A stretch of DNA of 64,000 nucleotides, from contig NZ_JBGNFV010000001.1 of NCBI RefSeq assembly GCF_041449215.1, positions 2,641,001-2,705,000 of the forward strand. Direction: 5' to 3'. Under the pieces are notes generated by a model, which did not search any database, had not been told where the DNA came from, and was given only the letters and a program-made list of their open reading frames with translations. This DNA is from Roseivirga sp. BDSF3-8 (GTDB lineage: Bacteria; Bacteroidota; Bacteroidia; Cytophagales; Cyclobacteriaceae). Shown piece after piece: positions 16,248 to 23,941 of this stretch (position 1 is its first letter; each line of letters opens with the position of its first letter). Both the position numbers and the translations under genes were made by a program.

Positions 16248-17681
16248 ATGAGGCCTTATATTACCCTGATTTTATGCTTGTGCTTTGTACAGGTTGGGAA
16301 AGCACAGGATTGTAACTGCAAACGGGATTTTGATTATGTAGTCACCTTTATGGAATCAAACTTTCCGGGGTTCGATAAAGATGTGACGATGGACAATAGG
16401 GAGGATTACCTTTCTTTTAAAGATTTGCTTGCTGAAAAGGCTGTGGGAGCAAACTCTGCAAATGAATGCCTGAGGTACCTGACTTATTATGTTGAGTTTT
16501 TTGAAGATAATCATACAAAGATGCAAACCGAGCCGGGAGAGCGTATAGATGAGTCTTCTGCTGAAAGCATCAATCATTTTCTTTCGAGTGAGGAATTTCT
16601 GCAAACTGAAATGGTGGCTCTTTCGAGCAAGCAAAAAGTGAAGGGATATGCAGTTGATGATATCCGGGGGGTATATGTGTCTTCAGATGATACCTATACT
16701 GTGGCTCTTATAGAAAGCAGGACTGACTTCAGGGACTATGTGGCGGTGATTGTGGACTCTAAGACAAGGCTATGGAAAAAGGGACAGGTGAAATTTGAAA
16801 TTAAACGTAAAAAGGGGAATATATATGAGGGCTTCTTCTATAATCGTTATCACCAGGCTACCTATGAAACCTCTGTTGCTTTCGATGATGGATTTCTAGG
16901 AAACTGGTGGATAAAGGAGTCCAAAAGCAATAAAACAAATCATAGTCTGAACTTCGATCAGGAGTTTTATTATTCTGTGATGGACAGTGCGGTTATTTTA
17001 CGTATTCCTTCGTTTATGGAGCAATATACGCACACTATTGACTCTTTATATACTGCTGCTAAACCTGCCATAGAAGCGCATCGGTATTTACTGATTGATG
17101 TTAGAAACAATGGAGGAGGAAACTCTTCAAATTTCAGTGATCTTATCCCCTACCTCTACACCAAGCCTATTATTGATACTGAAACAGTCGAATTTTATGC
17201 CACGGAAGATAATATCAGATTGTATGCGGAGGCATTTGATTTAATCATGCAGGACTCCGCCCAGGTAAATGCAGAAACTATTGAGGCATTCAGGGAAGCA
17301 ATAGATAAAATGGAGGGGGCGGAGCCTAACTCTTTTGTGGGGGAGGGAGTGGCTGATACGCTAGTGCTTAGCGCTAAGCCTTTGCCGCAGAAGGTAGGAA
17401 TAATATATAACAGGGGGTGCGCGAGTGCTTGTGAAGATCTGCTTTTCATAGCGAAGCATTCAGATAAGACGCTTTTGTTGGGGGATAACTCAGGCGGATT
17501 TGTGGGTTATGGGAATGTCTTTACCACTTATACTCCCTGCTATGGGTTTGGGCTTTCCTGCTCTACCACCAGATATAGGACGCAATGGGCATACGAAGTA
17601 ATCGGAATCGCCCCGGACATAAGGCTGGACTACGACTATGAGTGGCTGGGGCAAGCTCTCACTATTCTGAAAAACGACTGA
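16248..17681 (+). CDS. S41 family peptidase, exported
   Basis: A 477-residue tail-specific-protease family member. The ATG at 16248 is chosen over an upstream GTG at 16161 because it begins a clean signal peptide (MRPYITLILCLCFVQVGKAQ). The N-terminal 250 residues are a non-catalytic domain; the catalytic domain carries the conserved YLLIDVRNNGGGNSS segment near residue 290 and the nucleophile Ser393 in GCASACEDL. The usual PDZ domain is not obvious, as in C-terminal-processing relatives of Bacteroidota. It probably degrades peptides in the periplasm. It follows the RiPP precursor but is separated from it by a terminator. Confidence 0.82.
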   Translation: MRPYITLILCLCFVQVGKAQDCNCKRDFDYVVTFMESNFPGFDKDVTMDNREDYLSFKDLLAEKAVGANSANECLRYLTYYVEFFEDNHTKMQTEPGERIDESSAESINHFLSSEEFLQTEMVALSSKQKVKGYAVDDIRGVYVSSDDTYTVALIESRTDFRDYVAVIVDSKTRLWKKGQVKFEIKRKKGNIYEGFFYNRYHQATYETSVAFDDGFLGNWWIKESKSNKTNHSLNFDQEFYYSVMDSAVILRIPSFMEQYTHTIDSLYTAAKPAIEAHRYLLIDVRNNGGGNSSNFSDLIPYLYTKPIIDTETVEFYATEDNIRLYAEAFDLIMQDSAQVNAETIEAFREAIDKMEGAEPNSFVGEGVADTLVLSAKPLPQKVGIIYNRGCASACEDLLFIAKHSDKTLLLGDNSGGFVGYGNVFTTYTPCYGFGLSCSTTRYRTQWAYEVIGIAPDIRLDYDYEWLGQALTILKND

Positions 17682-17895
17682 GTTGATGTGAAGCTGAAAG
17701 GTCTTACCTCTATTACCGGGTTATAACCACCGTGGAAGTGAAACCATCGAATATTTAAGCATGCATATATTAGTATGAGATGAAATAGTTACTTAATGTG
17801 AATTATCATGGTGATTGGTATAATGCCTTAAATGATGCTTTATTATCCGCCATTTTGGAGGGTTTGGTGGTTTTTTTAGCGATTTAAATTATTTA

Positions 17896-19029
17896 ATGTA
17901 TAGCATGAACTTAGCATATTTTATAAAGGAGCACAAAGAAGAGATTACACATGAATGGGTAGAATATGCCAGTAATTATATTGATTCTACCGAAAAAATG
18001 AGCAGAGAAGAGGTTAAAGACCACTTGCTGGAAATGCTCAATCAGATATCGAATGACATGGAAACAAGTCAAACGAAGTCTGAGCAAAAGTATAAATCGA
18101 GAGGCTTAAAGGAGCCCCGGCTTATTGACGATCAGCCAGCGAAAAATCATGGTATTCACCGTGTGGAATCCGGTTTTGATATCGTACAGGTGAGTTCAGA
18201 GTTTCGTGCTCTCAGAGCCAGTGTATTACGCCTCTGGGAAGAATCTTTTGAAGAGGATGTTTCAGATGATAGATTTGAGGAAATGATCCGTTTTAATGAA
18301 GCTATTGACGAGGCATGGATGCATTCGGTAAGTCATTACCATCATAAAATGGATAACAGCAAAAACTGGTTTCTGGGAATATTGGGCCATGATCTACGCA
18401 ACCCACTATCAGCTATCCAATCTGTCCAACAGCTTTTGTCATTGTCAGAAAATATTTCCCGTGAGGAGAAATTATTGCTCCAGCAGACAGACGCGAGCAT
18501 CAAACGAATAAAGGAACTGATTGAGAATTTGCTTGAACTGACTAATCTTCGGTTGGGTAACGGTATCACTGTAAAAAAAACATCGTGTGATCTAACACTG
18601 CATTGCGAGCGAATCATTCAGGAGTTTAAATTAGCCTATCCTAAAGCCAATTTACATTTTGAATCTTCCGGCCCGATACAAGGGCAATGGGATTCCATCC
18701 GGATGGAGCAGGTGATATCTAATTTAGTAGCCAATGCGCTGCGTTATGGTCGTACGGGTGGCCCCGTTACTATAAGTGTGAAGGCCAGTGACCAGGAAAT
18801 ATCCCTCTCTGTCCATAATGAGGGGAACCCGATTCCAGAGAGCAGGAAGGAGCTTATTTTCAATGGCTTATTTAAGGATAGTGGAGAAAACGGAGCTTGT
18901 AAGGAAAGTAGCTATGGTATTGGGTTGTATGTGGTACATGAAATAGTGAAAGCTCACAGGGGTAAGGTTGAGGTGTCAAGTAGCAAAGAGGACGGTACTG
19001 ATTTTAAGGTGATCCTGCCAAGGTATTAA
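17896..19029 (+). CDS. Soluble sensor histidine kinase
   Basis: A 377-residue kinase without membrane helices. Residues 1-150 form an all-helical region resembling RsbRD/globin-like N-terminal sensor domains (KEEITHEWVEYA, SSEFRALRASVLRLWEESF). The dimerisation domain has His165 in GILGHDLRNPLSAI. The ATPase domain shows the N-box VISNLVANALRYG near residue 275 and the G2 box SYGIGLYVVHEIVKAHRGKV. The starting Met could also be three codons later (MNLAYF). No response regulator lies beside it, so its partner is unknown. Confidence 0.85.
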   Translation: MYSMNLAYFIKEHKEEITHEWVEYASNYIDSTEKMSREEVKDHLLEMLNQISNDMETSQTKSEQKYKSRGLKEPRLIDDQPAKNHGIHRVESGFDIVQVSSEFRALRASVLRLWEESFEEDVSDDRFEEMIRFNEAIDEAWMHSVSHYHHKMDNSKNWFLGILGHDLRNPLSAIQSVQQLLSLSENISREEKLLLQQTDASIKRIKELIENLLELTNLRLGNGITVKKTSCDLTLHCERIIQEFKLAYPKANLHFESSGPIQGQWDSIRMEQVISNLVANALRYGRTGGPVTISVKASDQEISLSVHNEGNPIPESRKELIFNGLFKDSGENGACKESSYGIGLYVVHEIVKAHRGKVEVSSSKEDGTDFKVILPRY

Positions 19030-19278
19030 TGGGGTATTATTATTCATAAGTAAATATTTACGAGAGAGCGTGGCCTTATACCATGATATTTATTTTTGAC
19101 TAGGCGGAAGGGTGAGAAGAGGGCTGCATTATTTGCCTCATTGAAGCATAATAGATTAGTGCGACTATCGAGCCCTTCGCTATTCATTGTTCCGGGAATG
19201 TGATATCTCTGGAGATTATTGAGATGATAGTGATGGGTTTCGTTAGTACGTTTGCTGCCTTTATAATGAAACTTTGCT

Positions 19279-19488
19279 ATGAAATCTTGGGTCGTTAGCC
19301 TACTCTTTTTAGGTCTTTTTTCCTGCCATAACGAAAAGTCACAGAACAGCGTGACCGGGCCGTCTACCGATAGTACTGCCGGGGGCTCTCAGATTATTTG
19401 GCCCAGGGGTGAGTGGCAGCATCAAAGCTACAGGGTAGCCGGGGCTTGCTTTGTGATGAGGTGGTTTTTTGGGCTAGAGTCGATATAA
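19279..19488 (+). CDS. Short lipoprotein, possibly truncated
   Basis: A 69-residue protein with a lipoprotein signal (MKSWVVSLLFLGLFSC, Cys16), a Ser/Thr-rich linker and a short end with a WPRGEWQHQSY segment. The last residues look out of character, and the 327 bp after it contain no gene, so it may be the front part of a decayed longer lipoprotein. Confidence 0.4.
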   Translation: MKSWVVSLLFLGLFSCHNEKSQNSVTGPSTDSTAGGSQIIWPRGEWQHQSYRVAGACFVMRWFFGLESI

Positions 19489-19815
19489 ATTATGCAAGCG
19501 GACGTGCAGCAACCTTGTATCAGTGAGCTATTATGTTCATCGAGCTAAGAATGAAAGTTGTGATTTAGTAAACAAATACAAACAAGACCGGCCGAAGGCT
19601 AGCCCTATATTGCTACCAGGCAGGTTATAGAGAGTGGTATTGATAGCAACCGACACGCGACTGTTCAAATTAAAAACCAACTGAAGATGAGCTGGCGAGT
19701 TTGTTGCTCCAAGTCAAAATCACGATATTAGGTAGTGAAAAAGCCAACCAGTCGTCCTGAGGGCTGCCCCGGGCGTTATTTACAAGCCAGCAACTAAGGG
19801 TGATTCCATTATTCA
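19489..19815. other. Gap before the LytTR gene
   Basis: 327 bp with no credible gene, repeat or terminator seen. Confidence 0.45.
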
Positions 19816-20631
19816 ATGAATGCATTTATAAGCTCATTCAATAAACACGTTAAGTTTTCAAAATTTTGGTTCAGGGCCTGGCTGGTGATGGTACTTGTTA
19901 ATATCATTGTAAACCATCTTTCTCAGCCGAAATATTTTCCGCTGAATGAATCGTATCGATTTCCCTTAATACCGATCATCGTTTCGATTCTGGTGGGGAG
20001 CGTGTTCATGGCGATCGTCGATATTAATTTCCAGTACTTCAAAAGGAGATATTTCATTGAAAAAGTGGATGTGCACAGCGTGTCCAGGTTTTTATTGACT
20101 TCCTTAGGCTATATCTCCCTTTTGTATGTTCTACTTTATTATTCGGTGAATGGACTGAAAATCCACAATGTTTATTATCTACTGTCAGGACTCCCCATCA
20201 CTGCATTACTCACAGGGCTTGGCGTCACCATTGGTTATGCTAAGACGATATATAAGCTTTACCGGTCTTTACATATTGAGGGAAAGCTGAAAATAGAGAA
20301 CAGGGGCAAAATCACACTGATCGACTATGATGACATAGCATTTGCTTACAGTCAGAATAAAATCGCTTACATCGTAAAAACAAATGGCACTTCAGTCGCC
20401 AGTGATTTCACCTTAAATGAGATAGAAGAAAAAATAAAGGCACATAGTTTTTACCGGGCCAATAGGCAAACGATCCTGCATGCATCTTCTGTGGAGCAAG
20501 TACAGTCTATAGAAAATGGAAAGCTATCTGTGCAACTCAAACCTGCCCTGGCGAACAGGAATGTCTCTCAACTTATCATTAGCCGATACAAAAAACATGG
20601 GTTTTTGGATTGGTTTAAAAACAGATCCTAA
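19816..20631 (+). CDS. Membrane-bound LytTR transcription regulator
   Basis: A 271-residue protein. Four hydrophobic segments at about residues 20-38, 52-70, 95-113 and 120-142 form an integral membrane domain. Residues about 155-262 form a LytTR DNA-binding domain: IDYDDIAFAYSQNKIAYIV, EIEEKIKAHSFYRANRQTIL and the closing VSQLIISRYKK. This design places a DNA-binding domain on the membrane without a receiver domain and is common in Bacteroidota. It is followed 112 bp later by a CPBP protease, possibly a target or partner. Confidence 0.82.
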   Translation: MNAFISSFNKHVKFSKFWFRAWLVMVLVNIIVNHLSQPKYFPLNESYRFPLIPIIVSILVGSVFMAIVDINFQYFKRRYFIEKVDVHSVSRFLLTSLGYISLLYVLLYYSVNGLKIHNVYYLLSGLPITALLTGLGVTIGYAKTIYKLYRSLHIEGKLKIENRGKITLIDYDDIAFAYSQNKIAYIVKTNGTSVASDFTLNEIEEKIKAHSFYRANRQTILHASSVEQVQSIENGKLSVQLKPALANRNVSQLIISRYKKHGFLDWFKNRS

Positions 20632-20743
20632 AATAGACTGACCATTCAGTTATTTCTTTGCTACCATTCAGTCAGAATCGTGAATTCTGATTCGTTACGA
20701 GTGCTTTTGAGTCTTTTTATTGTGAAGAAATTAAACGCTTGTA

Positions 20744-21391
20744 ATGATGAAAGAACGCTCTTTAAAATCTATCGCAATACCTGTAATTGCCGTAATTCTA
20801 TGTGTTGTGCTTTATCTGTCCGGATACTTTCAAATCATATTTGCAGCCTTGATCGTACTCCTGGCCAGTTGGATTGAATACGGAAGAGGCGCCTTTAAAT
20901 CGCTGGGGTTTCAACGCAGCAATTTGAAGGCCATACGGCTACTGGTTGTAGCCCCTTTGGTTGCAGGAATGATGTTTACGCTATATTGGTTTGTACTCAT
21001 CCCCGTGGTGACTCATCTTACCGGACAGCCGATGGATTTTTCTTTTTTCGAATCCTACAAAGGTGATCTTAGGGGGGTGTTGAGTCTGTTTCCTCTTATT
21101 TGGATATCCGCTGCATTTGGTGAAGAAATTGTATTCAGAGGGTATTTGATGAGGCAGTTTATCAAGTTTTTTGGAAGCAGTAAAGCAAGCATAGTCCTCA
21201 ACATTTTACTCTTCGGCGTTCTGTTCGGTTGGATACACATGTATCAAGGCCTAAGTGGTCAGATTGTGACAGGTATCATAGGTGTGCTGTTTGCCACTAT
21301 CTTCTATGTCCGTAAGTATGATTTATGGTTCAATATCGCGGTACATGGTTTTGTGGATACGATTGCGCTGGTTCTGGTATATTTCAGTTAA
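20744..21391 (+). CDS. CPBP family intramembrane protease
   Basis: A 215-residue membrane protein with about six helices. Motif 1 is E127-E128-xxx-R132 (GEEIVFRGYLM), motif 2 contains His165 (GWIHMYQG), and motif 3 has His201 (IAVHGFVD). These are the glutamate and histidines of CAAX/CPBP glutamic intramembrane proteases, which cut prenylated or other membrane proteins; some bacterial members are linked to bacteriocin immunity or maturation. It sits after a membrane LytTR regulator on the same strand. No substrate gene can be named. Confidence 0.85.
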   Translation: MMKERSLKSIAIPVIAVILCVVLYLSGYFQIIFAALIVLLASWIEYGRGAFKSLGFQRSNLKAIRLLVVAPLVAGMMFTLYWFVLIPVVTHLTGQPMDFSFFESYKGDLRGVLSLFPLIWISAAFGEEIVFRGYLMRQFIKFFGSSKASIVLNILLFGVLFGWIHMYQGLSGQIVTGIIGVLFATIFYVRKYDLWFNIAVHGFVDTIALVLVYFS

Positions 21392-21545
21392 GGTCAAAAA
21401 AATGGCTGGGAGACTCCACTGGCGTGAGTATGTGCCGGAGCCAAAATTCGCAGGGTTTTACCTGGATGTGCGAAGGTGAGGCTGGTTGCCTGGTGTGCCC
21501 CGGTACTGTAAGCAAGTTTACAAAGTATTAATCATTTCATTCACC

Positions 21546-22133
21546 ATGTTTTCATTCTTACCTACGAAAGCTGACGATATCCCCTCAATCTGGAATCGTT
21601 TCGAAAATTGGTTAGCTAAAAACGCCCCTCACTTAACAGGAACATTGAACGCCCCTGCCTCAGAAGAGGACATTAACGCGCTTGAGAAAATACTTGGTGA
21701 AAGTCTTCCAATGGCATATGCAGGCTTTTTAAAGATACACAACGGGCAGGACCGGGATGGAGAGGGGTTAATTGATGCAGAAGAATTGCTACGGATATTA
21801 GAAGAATGGACAGTATGGAAGGAGTTGTTAGACAAAGGTGATTTCAATGGAACCCAGGCGGCACCAGACGCGGGGGTAAAGGCAAGCTGGTGGAACGTTA
21901 AGTGGATTCCTATTACATATGATGGGAGTGGGAATCATTATTGCCTGGACCTTGACCCTGCGACGGGCGGCAGGAGGGGGCAAGTAATTAGGGTGTGGCA
22001 TGATTCAGCCGAAAGGGAGCTTATAGCTGATTCATTCCAGGAGTGGATATCCGGTTATGTGAGGGGCCTGGAAAGGGGAAGGTACGTGTACTCAGAAGAT
22101 TGGAGCGGGATAATAAATAAGGATGATCTGTGA
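21546..22133 (+). CDS. SMI1/KNR4 (SUKH) family protein
   Basis: A 195-residue protein from ATG 21546; an in-frame ATG at 21486 could add 20 residues. The SUKH core is visible as SIWNRFENWLAKNAPHLTGTL, PASEEDINALEKILGESLP, then AYAGFLKIHNGQD and a middle WIPITYDGSGNHYCLDLDPA, closing with ADSFQEWISGYV. SUKH proteins are often immunity proteins that neutralise polymorphic toxins, but many are of unknown role; no toxin gene is next to it. It is the last gene before the putative island boundary. Confidence 0.8.
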   Translation: MFSFLPTKADDIPSIWNRFENWLAKNAPHLTGTLNAPASEEDINALEKILGESLPMAYAGFLKIHNGQDRDGEGLIDAEELLRILEEWTVWKELLDKGDFNGTQAAPDAGVKASWWNVKWIPITYDGSGNHYCLDLDPATGGRRGQVIRVWHDSAERELIADSFQEWISGYVRGLERGRYVYSEDWSGIINKDDL

Positions 22134-22321
22134 TGAGGCCTAATTACTGGCGTGTGAAGTTTGGGAGTGAACCAGAGGACTGGACTAAAGCAATAGCTTG
22201 CCTGGCACCAACGCCTCGCTGGTACCTCGCTTCTTAGAGCGCCATTCCGCACCGGAGCAGGTTTAAACCTTGCCAAGAATAGATTTTATTGTCCCCATCT
22301 CATCTGCATTCATCCAGGGGA

Positions 22322-22339
22322 CCCCGTCATGCGACGGGG
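22322..22339. other. Perfect GC-rich hairpin
   Basis: CCCCGTC (22322-22328) and GACGGGG (22333-22339) form a 7-bp stem with loop ATGC. There is no T-tract. Its role is unknown. Confidence 0.5.
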
Positions 22340-22350
22340 GTTGGTGCATG

Positions 22351-22386
22351 AAAAAAGCCGATCCTCCAAAGAGGATCGGCTTTTAT
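22351..22386. terminator. Strong bidirectional terminator
   Basis: AAAGCCGATCCTC pairs with GAGGATCGGCTTTT around a CAAA loop, with A-run on the left and T-run on the right. On the minus strand it lies a few bases after the tmRNA-like fragment at 22392-22414, as the natural terminator of that RNA gene would. Confidence 0.85.
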
Positions 22387-22391
22387 TGTTA

Positions 22392-22414
22392 GTGGAGTCG
22401 GCGGGAATCGAACC
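22392..22414 (-). other. tmRNA (or tRNA) 3'-end fragment, likely attachment site
   Basis: Read on the minus strand, GGTTCGATTCCCGCC followed by GACTCCAC is the T-loop, 3' T-stem and acceptor strand typical of tmRNA 3' ends (tRNA-Ala is the closest alternative; both have the G-U-pairing CTCC). Only two bases of the 5' T-stem remain; upstream sequence is unrelated. A fragment of 23 nt followed by a terminator is what a tyrosine-recombinase integration into the 3' end of the gene leaves at the far side of an island. Confidence 0.6.
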
Positions 22415-22567
22415 GGTTTGAGGAGGATTTTCAGAATAACTGAAATCTAAAAAGAGATGGGTTTCTGAAATCGAGGTTGGTACGTGAGTTGGCGAATACG
22501 CTACTTAAATTTATATCTGGTAAAACTTCAGCTTGTTCTTGTTCACCATAAGCAAAGCCTGAAAAAC

Positions 22568-23104
22568 TTATATTGAAAAATCTTTTTCTAAAGAATAATA
22601 AAGAATGAATTGTCCGGATATTTTAGATCCTATTTTCGCAACACCAGGAAAATAGCCTCCTTCCTTAAATCCGTGCTTTTTAAGTAAGGATATGCTTCTG
22701 TTGTTTTCCTCCAAGACTATCGAAAGCAATACTTTTAAGCCAGCATCGGCGGCAAATGTTATACCCTGTTTAACCATTATATCACCCAGCCCATACCCGC
22801 GGTGTTTCGTTGAGAGATAGAATGATAGTTCGCTGGTATGGGCAAAAGCTTCCCGTCCTGGTCGCCATGGACTGAAATAGAAGTAACCAACGGGTTTACC
22901 GGCTATTTCTATTACAAAGATGTAATAAGGTGGCTCTTGATGAGAATGATACCAATTAGTGAAAGAAGCTGTAGATACAGGCTGCTGGTTTCCTGTAGCG
23001 CCCCCTTCTCTTATTATGTTGTTATATATAGTGTTAAGCTCCTGAATATCATCAGTGCAGGCTTTTCTTATAAGGTAATCCGGAATATTTACAACCTTTC
23101 CCAT
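22568..23104 (-). CDS. GNAT family N-acetyltransferase
   Basis: A 178-residue GNAT protein. The acetyl-CoA pyrophosphate loop is STKHRGYGLGDIMVKQG near residues 92-108 (the R-G-x-G-x-G/A pattern). A strand with EENNRSISLLKKHGFKEGGYF near residues 136-156 is the usual GNAT end motif. The overall layout resembles phosphinothricin/PAT-like acetyltransferases, which acetylate small amines. It is the last gene of the minus-strand operon; one base separates it from the beta-lactamase stop, and it may help resistance or tailor the peptide. Confidence 0.8.
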   Translation of the reverse strand: MGKVVNIPDYLIRKACTDDIQELNTIYNNIIREGGATGNQQPVSTASFTNWYHSHQEPPYYIFVIEIAGKPVGYFYFSPWRPGREAFAHTSELSFYLSTKHRGYGLGDIMVKQGITFAADAGLKVLLSIVLEENNRSISLLKKHGFKEGGYFPGVAKIGSKISGQFILYYSLEKDFSI

Positions 23105-23105
23105 A

Positions 23106-23936
23106 TCAGAAGTTTCCGGGAAGTATTTCCATTTTCTGTAGTAGTTTGTATGCTATAAGCTCTCGTTGTTCACTGAAGTAATCGCCGGCACCATACTTTT
23201 CTATATTAAGTGCAAAGTAATAGTTACGACCTTCCACGCTGAGTATACCCACATACCAGCCAATGTCATTCCCATCCTGCATGGCACGGCCGGCTTTGGC
23301 TCTCATGGTATAGCCTTCTCCAGGACTTTTTACTATCATAAACTCCAGTGCCATATCCATCGCTTTCTTGCTAAAAGGTAGCTCTTTATGGTATAGATCT
23401 CTTAAAAATTCTACTTGCTCTAACTGGGTGATGCGTGAGGGGCCTTCCAGCCAAAAGTTATTCACTGTGGAAGAGTCAAACACCATATTGCCATACCTTA
23501 CATTATCCAGGTAGTTTCTCATTCGCGTAGCTCCCACCCGGGTGGCCATTCTCTGGTAGCAAGGGACACATGACTCCCGAAAGGCGGACATAAAGCTCAG
23601 ATCCTGGTTCCATGATGCTTTCCAGCGTGACACGCTATCCCACTTTATAACTGACTGAGGCTCTGTTATTACACCTGCATCATGGATGATCATGGTGTGC
23701 ATGATCTTATAGGTAGATGCCGGCAAAAACCCTTGCAGGCATCGCTCGTAGTTTATGGCTTTGTATTTGTCCTCCTCTTCATCATATACTAAGAATGAGC
23801 CTTCTACCTCTTCCTTGCGGAAGACTTCTTCCAGTTCAGGATAAGTAAAAATATCATCCGGATAGGAAGCACAGGTAAAAATAGTGGATGAAATAACAAT
23901 AGTAGCGATAATATTAACTATAGCTGAATGGCGCAT
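23106..23936 (-). CDS. Class D (OXA-like) beta-lactamase-fold protein
   Basis: A 276-residue exported protein. The serine beta-lactamase motifs are Ser74-Thr-Tyr-Lys77 (PASTYKI), Ser122-Cys-Val124, Tyr148-Gly-Asn150 and Lys214-Ala-Gly216. YGN and SxV together point to class D; KAG replaces the common KTG/KSG. Trp162 occupies the place of the class D active-site tryptophan. The N-terminus is a signal peptide, possibly with a lipidated Cys22. These enzymes hydrolyse beta-lactams via an acyl-enzyme; the relationship to penicillin sensors is an alternative. It lies in an operon that diverges from the NRPS genes, 5 bp after the permease. Confidence 0.83.
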   Translation of the reverse strand: MRHSAIVNIIATIVISSTIFTCASYPDDIFTYPELEEVFRKEEVEGSFLVYDEEEDKYKAINYERCLQGFLPASTYKIMHTMIIHDAGVITEPQSVIKWDSVSRWKASWNQDLSFMSAFRESCVPCYQRMATRVGATRMRNYLDNVRYGNMVFDSSTVNNFWLEGPSRITQLEQVEFLRDLYHKELPFSKKAMDMALEFMIVKSPGEGYTMRAKAGRAMQDGNDIGWYVGILSVEGRNYYFALNIEKYGAGDYFSEQRELIAYKLLQKMEILPGNF

Positions 23937-23941
23937 ATATC

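Noticed and set aside
22392-22760. An intact tmRNA or tRNA gene
   Set aside because: Only the last 23 nt match; the 5' T-stem, body and 5' end are missing and coding DNA follows.
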